This document shows positions 22,595 to 31,611 of a stretch of DNA of 64,000 bases, piece after piece. Source of the stretch: an uncultured Rhodospirillales bacterium. GTDB lineage: Bacteria > Pseudomonadota > Alphaproteobacteria > Acetobacterales > Acetobacteraceae. Position numbers and translations under genes: made by a program. Below the pieces are notes generated by a model. The model did no database searches and had not been told where the DNA came from. It worked only from the letters and a program-made list of their open reading frames with translations. Positions within the stretch are counted from its first letter, which is position 1. Each line of letters opens with the position of its first letter. The stretch spans positions 1 to 64,000 of the forward strand of contig CAILMF010000063.1 of the NCBI GenBank assembly GCA_903835235.1, in the 5' to 3' direction.

Positions 22595-23920
22595 ATGACC
22601 CCGCCGATCAGCTACGCCCTGGCCAATATCCCCCGCTACACCAGCTACCCGACGGCGCCGCATTTCGGCCCGCTGGAGCCGGCGAGCTATCGCGCCTGGC
22701 TCGGCGAGGTGCCGGCGCGCACGCCGCTTTCGCTGTACCTGCATGTGCCGTTCTGCAAGTCGCTGTGCTGGTATTGCGGCTGCCACACGGCCGTCACGCG
22801 CAGCAGCGCCCGGATAGAGGCCTATGCCGCCGCGTTGGAGGCCGAGGCGCGGATGCTGTCCGGCGCGCTGCATGGCCATGGCGGCATTGCCCACCTGCAC
22901 CTGGGCGGCGGCACGCCGACCGCGCTGGGCGCCTCGGCCCTGGGCAGCGTGCTGCATGTGATCCGGGAGGAATACGGCTTCCGCCCCGGCGCCGAACTGG
23001 CCGCCGAGCTGGACCCACGCAGCCTGGACGACGCCACCGTGGCGGCACTGGCAGAGGCCGGGCTGACCCGCGCCTCGCTGGGCGTGCAGGACATCTCTCC
23101 GGTGGTGCAGCACCGCATCGGCCGGGTGCAGAGCCAGGATTGCGTTGAGAGCGCGGCGGAACGGCTGCGCGGGCATGGCATCGGCAGCATCAATGTGGAT
23201 GTGATGTACGGCCTGCCCGGCCAGGGCGTGGCGGAGGTGCAGGCCACCGCGCGCTTCGCCGCCCAGCTGGGTGCGGACCGGGTGGCGGTGTTCGGCTATG
23301 CCCATGTGCCCTGGATGAAGCCGCACCAGAACGCCATCGACAGCGCCAGCCTACCCGGTGCGCTGGAGCGGATTTTGCAGGCCGATGCCGCCGAGCGGGT
23401 GCTGACGGATGCCGGCTATGTCGCCATCGGGCTGGACCACTTCGCACGGCCGGAGGATGAAATGGCCATGGCCTGGCGCGAGGGCCGGCTGCGCCGCAAC
23501 TTCCAGGGCTACACCACGGATGCCGCGCCGGCGCTGGTCGGGCTGGGCGCCTCGGCCATCGGCAGCCTGCCGGCGGGCTATGCGCAGAACGAGCCGGACG
23601 AGCGGAAATATGTCACGGCGGTGCAGGCCGGCCTGCTGCCGGTGAAGCGTGGCCGGGCGCTGAAAGGGGATGACCGGCTGCGGCGCAGCGTGATCGAACG
23701 GGTGATGTGCGACTTCGCGCTCGACCTGGGCGCGCTGCCGCCGATGGTGCTGGACGAGGCGATGCCGGCGCTGGCGCGGCTGGATGCCGATGGCGTGATT
23801 GCGCTGGAGCGCGACTACGTCAGGGTGACGCCGGAAGGCCGGCGCCATGTGCGGCATGTGGCGGCCGCTTTCGATGCGTATCTCGGCACCGGCAGCGGGC
23901 GGCACAGCGCCGCCGTTTAG
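22595..23920 (+). CDS. hemN: Oxygen-independent coproporphyrinogen III oxidase
   Basis: A 441-residue radical-SAM enzyme. The N-terminus N-I-P-R-Y-T-S-Y-P-T-A-P-H-F is the HemN type, followed by the cluster motif C-K-S-L-C-W-Y-C-G-C (CxxxCxxC plus the extra Cys typical of true HemN), and G-G-G-T-P for SAM binding. It decarboxylates coproporphyrinogen III to protoporphyrinogen IX without O2 for haem synthesis. It is separated from the cupin by 45 bp with no obvious FNR box, so anaerobic induction is not supported locally. The stop (TAG, 23918-23920) directly abuts the stop of the convergent gene. Confidence 0.94.
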   Translation: MTPPISYALANIPRYTSYPTAPHFGPLEPASYRAWLGEVPARTPLSLYLHVPFCKSLCWYCGCHTAVTRSSARIEAYAAALEAEARMLSGALHGHGGIAHLHLGGGTPTALGASALGSVLHVIREEYGFRPGAELAAELDPRSLDDATVAALAEAGLTRASLGVQDISPVVQHRIGRVQSQDCVESAAERLRGHGIGSINVDVMYGLPGQGVAEVQATARFAAQLGADRVAVFGYAHVPWMKPHQNAIDSASLPGALERILQADAAERVLTDAGYVAIGLDHFARPEDEMAMAWREGRLRRNFQGYTTDAAPALVGLGASAIGSLPAGYAQNEPDERKYVTAVQAGLLPVKRGRALKGDDRLRRSVIERVMCDFALDLGALPPMVLDEAMPALARLDADGVIALERDYVRVTPEGRRHVRHVAAAFDAYLGTGSGRHSAAV

Positions 23921-25522
23921 CTACCCGCGCAGCGCCGGCACCAGGCTGTGATAGGCTTGGCCATCCACGGCCACGTCCAGCAGCACCGGGCCGGGCGTGG
24001 CGAAGGCCTCTCGCAGCGCCGGCAGCAATTGCTCCAGGCTTTCCACGCGCAGCGCCGCGCAGCCGAAGCCGCGTGCCACGGCGGCGAAATCCGCGCCCGG
24101 ATAGCGCATGCCATAGAGCGGGAACTGCCGGCGGCGCTGCTTCACCTCGATCAGCGCGATGGACGCGTCGTTGAACACCACCACCTTCACATTGGCGCCT
24201 TCCTGCACGGCGGTGCCGAGTTCGCCCGCGCCCATCATCAGCCCGCCATCGCCGGTGAAGGCCAGCACCGGCTTGGACGGGTCCGCCAGCGCGGCGCCAA
24301 TGGCATTGGGCAGCGCATAGGCCATGGTGGCCAGGCCGCGGGTGATGAAGAAATCCAGCGCCTGGCGCGTCGGCCACAGCGCCACCGCGGGCAGGATATG
24401 CGCGCCGGCATCGGCGGTGACGCGGGTGCCTTCCGGCGCCACCTGCATCGCCGCTTCCACCAGTTGGTGCGGGGCGATGCCGCTGCTGTCGGTGCGGGCC
24501 AGGGCGCGCATCGCCTCGCGCGCCTCGGCCACCTGATCGGCGCTCCAGCCGCCGGGCAGCACTGCGTCCTCCAGCGCCATCGCCGCCTGGGAGAGGTCGC
24601 CGACCACCTGGGCCTGCGGCGTCAGGTAGGGCCGCGCATGGGTGTGGGTGGTGAGCTCGACGACGGGCGTCGCGGCATAGGCCCAGGCCTTGGGCATGAA
24701 CTCGATGGGGTCGGCGCCGTACAACACAATGCAGTCGGCGGCGCGCAGCATCGGGTCCTCGGCGGCGCCGGAAATGAACGGGCCGAGCGCCCATTCATGC
24801 GTGTCGCTCAGCGCCCCCTTGCCCATGCAGGTGGCCAACACCGGGGCCTCCCACTGGCTGGCCAGCCAGCGCAGCCCGGCGGCGGCGGCGTCATCCCGCG
24901 CCTGCAAGCCCGCGATGATGATCGGGCGCTTCGCGCGGGCCAGCACGGCGCGGGCGACGGCCAAGGCGCTGTCGTCCGGCGCCGGCGGCTGCGGCGGCGC
25001 GGGCAGCGGGCGCTGCACGGCGGTGAAGGGCGCGCGCAGGCGCTGGCCGACCATTTCCAGATAGACCGGGCCGGCCGGCCCCGCCATGGCGGTCGCCATC
25101 AGCCGGTCCAGTTCCGCCACCGGGTCGCCTGATTCCAGCACGCTGCTGGCCTTCACCAGCGGCGCCATCAGCGCCATCTGGTCGTAGCGCTGGTGGGAGA
25201 CGTGGCCCATATCGGTCTCGTGGCCATCGGCCAGCACCAGCAGCGGCACGCGGTCCAGGCTGGCGCAGGCGATGCCGTTGGCGCCGTTGGTCAGGCCGGG
25301 GCCGCGCGTGGTCAGCAGCACGCCCGGCGCGCCGGTGATCTGCGCGTCGGCCATCGCCATCATCGCGGCGCCGCCTTCGGTGCGGGTCAGCACGTAGTGG
25401 ATGCCGTGGCGGGCGGCGGCGTCCAGGATATCCAGGCTGCAATCGCCGCCAGGCACGCCCCAGATGCGCTTGACGCCATGCTGGGTCAGCCGTTTTACCA
25501 GCGCATCGGCGACATTGGTCAT
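23921..25522 (-). CDS. ThDP-dependent enzyme, acetolactate synthase-like
   Basis: A 533-residue protein with the three ThDP domains. The N-terminal pyrimidine-binding domain carries the catalytic Glu in L-T-R-T-E-G-G-A-A (about residue 48); the middle is a transhydrogenase-like fold; the C-terminal pyrophosphate-binding domain has A-F-T-G-D-G-G-L-M-M-G and ends the metal motif at V-V-F-N-D. It resembles acetolactate synthase large-subunit-like, benzoylformate decarboxylase-like and sulfopyruvate-decarboxylase-like proteins; the exact reaction is not determined. It is the last gene of a three-gene operon with a TauD/TfdA-like dioxygenase and a Bug protein (4-nt overlaps), which suggests decarboxylation or condensation of a 2-oxo acid from that pathway. 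Confidence 0.85.
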   Translation of the reverse strand: MTNVADALVKRLTQHGVKRIWGVPGGDCSLDILDAAARHGIHYVLTRTEGGAAMMAMADAQITGAPGVLLTTRGPGLTNGANGIACASLDRVPLLVLADGHETDMGHVSHQRYDQMALMAPLVKASSVLESGDPVAELDRLMATAMAGPAGPVYLEMVGQRLRAPFTAVQRPLPAPPQPPAPDDSALAVARAVLARAKRPIIIAGLQARDDAAAAGLRWLASQWEAPVLATCMGKGALSDTHEWALGPFISGAAEDPMLRAADCIVLYGADPIEFMPKAWAYAATPVVELTTHTHARPYLTPQAQVVGDLSQAAMALEDAVLPGGWSADQVAEAREAMRALARTDSSGIAPHQLVEAAMQVAPEGTRVTADAGAHILPAVALWPTRQALDFFITRGLATMAYALPNAIGAALADPSKPVLAFTGDGGLMMGAGELGTAVQEGANVKVVVFNDASIALIEVKQRRRQFPLYGMRYPGADFAAVARGFGCAALRVESLEQLLPALREAFATPGPVLLDVAVDGQAYHSLVPALRG

Positions 25523-26469
25523 TCTGCTCGAATTCCTGCTTCGCGGGTGATCTGCGCCCAGCGCGCGATCTCACCGCGGATGTAGCCGCCGAATTCCTCC
25601 GGCGTGCCGGTGACGATCTCGGCGCCCTGGCTGGTCAACCGCTGCACCATTTCTGCTTGTTGCATGATGCCGTTAAGGGCGGTGTTCAGCTTGGTCACGA
25701 TGGGCCGCGGCGTGCCGCGCGGCGCGACGATGCCGAGCCAGCCGACCACCTCGTAGCCGGGGATGCCGGCCTCGGCCACGGTCGGCACTTCCGGCAGCGC
25801 CGCCAGGCGGCGGGTGCCGCTGACCGAAAGCGGGCGGACCAGCCCGGCGCGGATCTGCGGGATGGTCGCCAGCGGGTCGCTGAAGGCGCTGGCCAGGTTG
25901 CCGGCGATGATGTCGTTCAGCGCCGGCGCGGCGCCGCGATAGGGGATGTGTTCCATCTGGATGCCGGCCATGCGGGCGAAGACCAGCATGCCCAGATGCG
26001 GCGAGCCACCATTACCCGGCGAGCCATAGCCCAGGCCCGGATGCGCGCGCACGTAGTCGATGAACTGCGCCTGCGTCGTCACCGGCATCGCGGGATTGAC
26101 CACGAGGATATTGGCGAAGCTGACCAGCCGCGCCACCGGGTCGAAGTCGCGCGCGGGGTCGTAGCCGACATCGCGGTAGATCGCCGGGTTCACCGCCATG
26201 ACTCCGATGGTGCCCATCATCAGCGTGTAGCCGTCCGGTGCGCTGCGGGCGGCGGCCAGCGCGGCGACATTGCCATTGGCGCCGGGGCGCGGGTCCACCA
26301 CCACCGGCTGGCCCCAGGCTTCGCTCAGCTTCTGGCCGACGCTACGGGCCAGGATATCGCTGGCGCCGCCGGCGGCGCTGGCGACGATCAGGCGGATCGG
26401 GCGGTCCGGGTATTCCTGGGCTTCGGCGGCGCCGCCCAGCAGCAGCAGCGCCAGCAGCAGGCGCTTCAC
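25519..26469 (-). CDS. Bug-family periplasmic substrate-binding protein (1)
   Basis: 316 residues from a GTG at 26469 overlapping the dioxygenase stop; its own stop overlaps the ThDP enzyme start. There is a signal peptide (K-R-L-L-L-A-L-L-L-L-G-G-A-A-E-A), then Y-P-D-R-P-I-R-L-I-V-A-S-A-A-G-G-A-S-D, the Bug/TctC signature. In this family (from Bordetella uptake genes and TctC) two lobes clamp small carboxylates. The usual ligand-contact Pro in the first loop (P-F-x-P/A-G-G) is replaced by A-S-A-A-G-G. No TctA/TctB genes are nearby, so it may work with a distant transporter or as a sensor. Confidence 0.88.
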   Translation of the reverse strand: MKRLLLALLLLGGAAEAQEYPDRPIRLIVASAAGGASDILARSVGQKLSEAWGQPVVVDPRPGANGNVAALAAARSAPDGYTLMMGTIGVMAVNPAIYRDVGYDPARDFDPVARLVSFANILVVNPAMPVTTQAQFIDYVRAHPGLGYGSPGNGGSPHLGMLVFARMAGIQMEHIPYRGAAPALNDIIAGNLASAFSDPLATIPQIRAGLVRPLSVSGTRRLAALPEVPTVAEAGIPGYEVVGWLGIVAPRGTPRPIVTKLNTALNGIMQQAEMVQRLTSQGAEIVTGTPEEFGGYIRGEIARWAQITREAGIRAE

Positions 26470-27380
26470 TGCGGCTGCTCCAACGTGGGCGAGACATCGG
26501 CCAACGTCACGCGGCGCATATCCCGCGGGTAGCGCTTGTCGGCATAGGGCCGGCCGCGATGCATGGTGCAGCGGTTGTCCCACACCACCAGGTCGCCGAC
26601 CGACCAGGTATGGCTGTAGACGAATTGCGGCTTGGTCGCCTGCTCGGTCAGCTCGCGGATCAGCATCAGCGCTTCCGGCCTGGGCATGCCATGGATGCCG
26701 CCGATATGCGCTGACAGGTAGAGCGAGCGCCGGCCGCTGCCCATGTGCCGCCGCACCAGGCGCTGCGGCACCGGCACGCACTTGGCCTGCTCATCGGGCG
26801 TGAAGTCATCGAAGCCCAGCTGGGCGCGCGAAAACATCAGCGAATGGTCGGTGACCAGCGGCAGCAGCTCGGCCTGGCGCTCGGCGTCCAGTGCGTCCCA
26901 GGCGGCGCGCATGTCGGCGAACTCGGTCTCGCCGCCGCTGGGCGGAATGACGCGAGCATGCAGCATGGAATATTTTGCGGGCGTGGGCTTGAAGCTGCTG
27001 TCGCTGTGCCACAGCGCATTGCCCAGGTTGTACATGCGGCGGCGGTCATCGGCGGCCAGCAACTGGCCATCGGCGCCCAGGTTGGAGATGTCGTTGACCT
27101 GGTTGTCCGGCAGGCGGCGGCGGGACTGATCCACCAGGGAGGGCACCGCCTCCACCGCGCCGAAGTTGCGGCCGAAGGCGAGTTGCAGGTCGTCGTCGAT
27201 CTGCTGGCGCGGGAAGACCATCACGGCGTAGCGGTCCATCGCCGCTTCCACTGCCGCGGCCTGGTCGCGGGTCAGCGGCCGGCGCAGGTCCAGGCCGTCG
27301 CAGCGGGCGGCGAAGACCGGGTGCAGGGCGGTGATGCGTAGGCCAGGGGCGGGTTGTTCCGCCTTCAGGGCTGCCGACAT
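26466..27380 (-). CDS. TauD/TfdA-family 2-oxoglutarate/Fe(II) dioxygenase (1)
   Basis: 304 residues; the ATG at 27380 is preceded by GGAGGAACGACGC. The 2-His-1-carboxylate facial triad is visible as H-S-D in L-W-H-S-D-S-S-F and the distal His in C-T-M-H-R-G-R-P. L-T-R-D-Q-A-A-A-V and M-V-F-P-R-Q are typical TfdA-type N-terminal elements. The enzyme hydroxylates a carbon next to O, S or N, releasing a leaving group, as TfdA does for 2,4-D and TauD for taurine. The gene starts an operon with a Bug protein and a ThDP enzyme and is divergent from a second Bug gene 88 bp away. Confidence 0.88.
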   Translation of the reverse strand: MSAALKAEQPAPGLRITALHPVFAARCDGLDLRRPLTRDQAAAVEAAMDRYAVMVFPRQQIDDDLQLAFGRNFGAVEAVPSLVDQSRRRLPDNQVNDISNLGADGQLLAADDRRRMYNLGNALWHSDSSFKPTPAKYSMLHARVIPPSGGETEFADMRAAWDALDAERQAELLPLVTDHSLMFSRAQLGFDDFTPDEQAKCVPVPQRLVRRHMGSGRRSLYLSAHIGGIHGMPRPEALMLIRELTEQATKPQFVYSHTWSVGDLVVWDNRCTMHRGRPYADKRYPRDMRRVTLADVSPTLEQPQ

Positions 27381-27467
27381 GCGTCGTTCCTCCGGTTTGT
27401 CCGGGCAGCCTAGCCCTGGCCTGGGGCGGCGCCTAGCATGCCGCCCAACAAACCGAGGAAACCTCCG

Positions 27468-28445
27468 ATGCGGATCGACCGCCGCGCCGCGCTCGCGCTG
27501 CCCACCCTGCTGGCGGCGCCGCCCGTGCAGGCCCAAGGATTTCCGCAGCGCAGCATCACCGTGCTGGTGCCCTCCGCGCCCGGCGGCACGCTGGATGCGC
27601 TGGCGCGCTTCTTCGCCCAGGCCATGGCGCCCGGCCTGGGCAAGCCCGTGGTGGTGGAGAATGTCAGTGGCGCCGGCGGCCTGGTGGGCATACAGCGCCT
27701 GGCGCGCAGCGAGCCGGATGGCCATACGCTGGCCTTCGGCAACATGGGCATCATGGCCACCGGCTATGCGCTGACACCCGACAGCGGCTTCGACCCACGG
27801 CGCGACATGGCCCCGGTCTCCCTGGTGGCGGATGTGCCGATGGTGCTGGCGACCAGCCCACGCGGCACCCTGCGCAGCCTGCCGGAGCTGCTGGCGCATA
27901 TCCGCGAGAAGGGCGAGCGCGCCACCTTCGGCACCGCCGGCGTCGGCACCACCAGCCACCTGGCGCCGGCCTACTTGATGCACCTGGCGGGGCTGAAGGG
28001 CACGCTGGTCAGTTATCGCGGATCAGGCCCGGCGATGAACGACCTGGCCGCCGGCGTGGTGGATGCGGTGATCGACCAGACCGTGACGATGATCCCCGCG
28101 CATCGCGGCGGCACCGCGCGGGCGGTGGCGGTCAGTGCGCCGGCACGAATCCCGCAACTGCCGGATGTGCCGACCTTTGCCGAAGCGGGACGGCCGGACT
28201 TCGACCTGGTGATCTGGAACGGTTTTGCCGCACCGCCCACCACGCCGGCGCCGGTGCTCGCCCGGCTGCATGAGGCGCTGGAGGCGGCGCTGCGCGACAG
28301 CGTGCTGCAGGGCCGGATGGTGGAGTTGGCCAGCACGGTGCCGCCTGCGGCCACACGAGGACCGGCGGCCATGCGCCAGCGCATCGCTGCCGACATCGCC
28401 AAGTGGAGTGTTATCGTCCGCGAAGCCGGGCTTGGGCGGGAATAG
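27468..28445 (+). CDS. Bug-family periplasmic substrate-binding protein (2)
   Basis: 325 residues from the ATG at 27468 with GAGGAA 8 nt upstream; an in-frame ATG at 27438 has no such site. A twin-Arg-like signal (M-R-I-D-R-R-A-A-L-A-L-P-T-L-L-A-A-P-P-V-Q-A-Q) is followed by F-P-Q-R-S-I-T-V-L-V-P-S-A-P-G-G-T-L-D. It is divergent from the dioxygenase/Bug/ThDP operon, so two Bug proteins flank one dioxygenase. They are clearly different paralogues and may bind substrate and product or two related compounds. Confidence 0.88.
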   Translation: MRIDRRAALALPTLLAAPPVQAQGFPQRSITVLVPSAPGGTLDALARFFAQAMAPGLGKPVVVENVSGAGGLVGIQRLARSEPDGHTLAFGNMGIMATGYALTPDSGFDPRRDMAPVSLVADVPMVLATSPRGTLRSLPELLAHIREKGERATFGTAGVGTTSHLAPAYLMHLAGLKGTLVSYRGSGPAMNDLAAGVVDAVIDQTVTMIPAHRGGTARAVAVSAPARIPQLPDVPTFAEAGRPDFDLVIWNGFAAPPTTPAPVLARLHEALEAALRDSVLQGRMVELASTVPPAATRGPAAMRQRIAADIAKWSVIVREAGLGRE

Positions 28446-28505
28446 TGCCGTGTCGGCTTGGGTCGGGAAGCCCGGGCCGATGTTCGGCGCTGCGATACCG
28501 AGTCT

Positions 28506-28865
28506 TCAGTTCCAGAACCGCGCCAGCGCGGCGGTCAGGTCGGCGGGGTCGTAGGGCTTGGCCAGCACGGGCACATTGGCATGGCCCGGGGGCAGGCCAT
28601 CGGCGCCATAGCCGGTGGCGACCACGAAGGGCACGCCCCGGCGCGCAAGTTCATCCGCCACCGGGGTGGAGGTCTCCCCGGCCAGGTTGAGATCGAGCAC
28701 CGCGGCTTCCGGCAACTGCCCCTTTAGCAGCAGCAGCGCTTCGGCGACCGTGGCGACTGGGCCCATCACTTCGGCACCAGCGTCCAGCAGGGCATCCTCG
28801 ACCAGCATCGCCACCAGGGCCTCATCTTCAACCACCAGGACACGACGCCCGGAAAGCCTAGTCAT
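28506..28865 (-). CDS. Stand-alone response regulator receiver protein
   Basis: 119 residues, a receiver (CheY-like) domain only. Conserved residues are the acidic pair E13-D14 (V-V-E-D-E), phospho-acceptor D58 (V-L-D-L-N), T84 (A-T-G-Y-G) and K103 (L-A-K-P-Y). It is the type often encoded beside HWE/HisKA2 histidine kinases in alphaproteobacteria, but no kinase is adjacent. The ATG at 28865 is chosen because AGGAG sits 7 nt upstream, inside a hairpin loop described separately. The 291 bp upstream (28866-29156) holds no convincing gene. Confidence 0.9.
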   Translation of the reverse strand: MTRLSGRRVLVVEDEALVAMLVEDALLDAGAEVMGPVATVAEALLLLKGQLPEAAVLDLNLAGETSTPVADELARRGVPFVVATGYGADGLPPGHANVPVLAKPYDPADLTAALARFWN

Positions 28866-28884
28866 GCCGAAACTCCTTTTCGGC
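28866..28884 (-). promoter_or_regulatory. Hairpin presenting the Shine-Dalgarno of the receiver gene
   Basis: Read on the minus strand the 19 nt are GCCGAAA-AGGAG-TTTCGGC: a perfect 7-bp stem whose 5-nt loop is exactly the Shine-Dalgarno AGGAG, ending flush with the ATG. The structure is seen directly. That it controls translation (loop presentation or temperature-dependent access) is inference. Confidence 0.6.
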
Positions 28885-29156
28885 AGAGCCACCGGCACTG
28901 CCATATCCCGCAAGTGCCCTGTGCCCAACACATCGCCATCAGCCACACACACAGCCATCCAACAGTGGCGGGCCGGCCAGCCGGGGTCCATAGCCATTAC
29001 GGCGAAATACATTCCGCAGCATGTTCAACGCCGCCCACGACTTAGGCAATCGTTGGATTCAGGCCATGATCGACCGGCGTCATCGCGCCATCGTGATCCC
29101 GCGCCTCGCGCTGTCGGCGGCGCAAGCAGCCGTCCAGCGCCAGCCTTGGTGCCCTA

Positions 29157-31523
29157 TTACCCCTGCGCGGTGCGGATCGCCTGCCAGACCCGTTCCGGTG
29201 TCGCCGGCATGTCCAGGTGCTGGATGCCGAACTCGGACAGCGCGTCGACCACGGCATTCATCACCGCCGGCAGGCTGCCGGCGCAACCGGCCTCGCCGCA
29301 GCCCTTGGCGCCCACCGGGTTGGTCTTGCACGGCACGGCATGCGCCTCGAAGCCGAAATTCGGCAGGTCGCTGGCGCGCGGCAGGGCGTAGTCCTGGTAG
29401 CTGGCGGTCAGGATCTGGCCTTCCTCGGAGTAGGAGACCTGCTCCATCAGCGCCTGGCCGATGCCCTGCACGATGCCGCCATGCGCCTGGCCCTGCACCA
29501 GCAGCGGGTTCACGATGACGCCGAAGTCGTTGACCGTGGTGTACTTCACCACCTCGGTGTGGCCGGTGTCGGGGTCGATCTCCACCTCGGCCACGTGGCA
29601 GCCATTGGGGAAGGCCATTGGCGCGTCCTGGAACACCGTGCGGACGTTCAGCGTGTTCGGCACGTCGGCGGGCAGGTTGTTCGCGCCGCGCAGTTTCTCG
29701 GCCAGCTCCATGATGCCGATGCTGCGGTCGGTGCCCGCGATGGTGAAGCGGCCAAGGCCATCGGCGCCCTGCTCGAACTCGATGTCGCCGACTGCCGCTT
29801 CCAGCATGAAGGCGGCGGCGGCCTTGCCCTTCTCCACCACCTCGGCGGCGGCCTGCATGATCGCGGCGCCGGAGGCCATCATGGACTTGGACCCGCCGGT
29901 GCCGCCGCCGGCGATCAGCTGGTCGCTGTCGCCCTGCAGCAGTCGCACCTTCTCGAACGGGACGCCAAGCTGGGTGTGCAGCAGCTGTGCGAAGGGCGAC
30001 CAATGGCCCTGGCCGTAGTCCAGCGTGCCGGTCACGATGGTGATGCCGCCATCGGCCTCGAAGCGGATTTCGCCCTGCTCCTTCTGCGGCGGGGCGGTGC
30101 ATTCCAGGAAGTTGCCGATGCCGATGCCGCGCAGCTTGCCGCGCGCCTTGGCTTCGGCGCGGCGGGCGGGGAAGCCGGCATGGTCGGCCGAGGCCAGCGC
30201 CTGGTCCATGATGGCGGTGAACTCGCCGGTGTCATAGACGCTGCCGCTCGGCGCATCGAAGGGGAACTGGTCTTCGCGGATGTGGTTGATGCGGCGCAGT
30301 TCCACCGCGCTGCGGCCCATCTCCTTCGCCGCCTGCTCGATCAGGCGTTCCATGTAGTAATTGGCTTCCGGCCGGCCGGCGCCACGATAGGCCGAGACGG
30401 GCGTGGTGTTGGTGACCACGCACTTGGTGTTCACCTCGATCAGCGGCGTGGCGTAGTTGGACTGGATGTTCTTGACGTAGTTGCCGGTGGCCATGTGCGG
30501 GCCGACGGTGGCCAGGTAGGCACCGATATTGGCGTAGCAGGTCAGCCGCACCGCCATCATCCGGCCGGCGCCGTCGAAGGCCAGCTCGGCGTCCACCTCG
30601 TGGTCGCGGCCGTGCTGGTCACTGACAAAACTGCCGCTGCGGTCGTCGGTCCACTTGATAGGGCGGCCGAGCAGCTTGGCGGCGTGCAGCACCGGCACGT
30701 ATTCCGGATAGGCGCTGGCCTTCATGCCGAAGCTGCCGCCGACATTGCCGGTGAGGATGCGGACCTTGTCGGTGGGCACCTTCAGCAGGTCGTTCGCCAT
30801 CTGCCCGCGCAGGCCGAAGACGCCCTGGCAGCCGACATGCAGCGTGTAGCGGCCGTCCGCGGCGTCGTATTCGCCGATGGCGCTGCGCGGCTCCATCGCG
30901 CAGACCACCACGCGGTTGTTGCGGATGGAAAGCTTCGTCACATGCGCCGCATTGGCGAAGGCGGCGGCGACCTTGGCGGGGTCGCCATACTGGAAGTCCA
31001 GCACCGTGTTGCCGGGGATGTGGTCGTACAGCTGCGGCGCGCCAGGGGCGGCGGCGGCGGAAGCTTCGGTCACCGCGTCCAGGCTCTCGATGTCGAGTTC
31101 CACCGCCTCAGCCGCGTCGCGTGCCGCCAGCTTGGTCTCAGCCACCACGAAGGCAACGGGGTCGCCGACGAAGCGGACCTTGTCGGTGGCGAGCGACGGC
31201 CGGTTGATGCCGATCAGCGGCGAGCCGTCCTTGCTCTTCACGGGCATGCCGCACTTCATGGCGCCATATCCCGCCAGGTCGGCGCCGGTGAACACGCCGA
31301 GCACGCCCGGCATTTCCTTGGCCGCCGACGTGTCGATGCCCTTGATGATGCCATGCGCGTAGGGGCTGCGCACCATGACGCACCAGGCCTGGCCTTCCAG
31401 CGTGATGTCGTCGGTGTAGCGGCCACGGCCCTGCAACAGGATGGGGTCTTCCTGCCGGGTCACCGGCTGGCCGACGCCGAACTTCAGCCGGGTGGGGTCG
31501 AAATTCAGGTTGGTATCGGGCAT
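29157..31523 (-). CDS. Molybdenum hydroxylase large subunit (CoxL/XDH family), orphan
   Basis: 788 residues from the ATG at 31523 (GAGGGGA upstream). This is the molybdopterin-binding subunit of the xanthine dehydrogenase/CO dehydrogenase family: V-G-G-S-F-G-M-K, the form II active-site loop A-Y-R-G-A-G-R (not the A-Y-x-C-S-F-R of true CO dehydrogenase), and the catalytic Glu in G-C-G-E-A-G-C. It should hydroxylate a small carbonyl, aromatic or N-heterocyclic substrate, using water, at a Mo centre. The usual FeS (CoxS) and FAD (CoxM) subunit genes are not in the window. It is divergent from a Bug gene across a 193-bp region with operator-like repeats. Confidence 0.9.
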   Translation of the reverse strand: MPDTNLNFDPTRLKFGVGQPVTRQEDPILLQGRGRYTDDITLEGQAWCVMVRSPYAHGIIKGIDTSAAKEMPGVLGVFTGADLAGYGAMKCGMPVKSKDGSPLIGINRPSLATDKVRFVGDPVAFVVAETKLAARDAAEAVELDIESLDAVTEASAAAAPGAPQLYDHIPGNTVLDFQYGDPAKVAAAFANAAHVTKLSIRNNRVVVCAMEPRSAIGEYDAADGRYTLHVGCQGVFGLRGQMANDLLKVPTDKVRILTGNVGGSFGMKASAYPEYVPVLHAAKLLGRPIKWTDDRSGSFVSDQHGRDHEVDAELAFDGAGRMMAVRLTCYANIGAYLATVGPHMATGNYVKNIQSNYATPLIEVNTKCVVTNTTPVSAYRGAGRPEANYYMERLIEQAAKEMGRSAVELRRINHIREDQFPFDAPSGSVYDTGEFTAIMDQALASADHAGFPARRAEAKARGKLRGIGIGNFLECTAPPQKEQGEIRFEADGGITIVTGTLDYGQGHWSPFAQLLHTQLGVPFEKVRLLQGDSDQLIAGGGTGGSKSMMASGAAIMQAAAEVVEKGKAAAAFMLEAAVGDIEFEQGADGLGRFTIAGTDRSIGIMELAEKLRGANNLPADVPNTLNVRTVFQDAPMAFPNGCHVAEVEIDPDTGHTEVVKYTTVNDFGVIVNPLLVQGQAHGGIVQGIGQALMEQVSYSEEGQILTASYQDYALPRASDLPNFGFEAHAVPCKTNPVGAKGCGEAGCAGSLPAVMNAVVDALSEFGIQHLDMPATPERVWQAIRTAQG

Positions 31524-31611
31524 GGACACAATCCCCTCGGTTGCTGCACTGCAAGATAAGCCAGGCTGACGTTTTGCGCGACCCCATCGGCCCGATTGAG
31601 CGGCGGGATTC

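Noticed and set aside
29157-31523. Aerobic carbon monoxide dehydrogenase (coxL form I)
   Set aside because: The active-site loop is A-Y-R-G-A-G-R, not A-Y-x-C-S-F-R, and no coxM/coxS neighbours exist.
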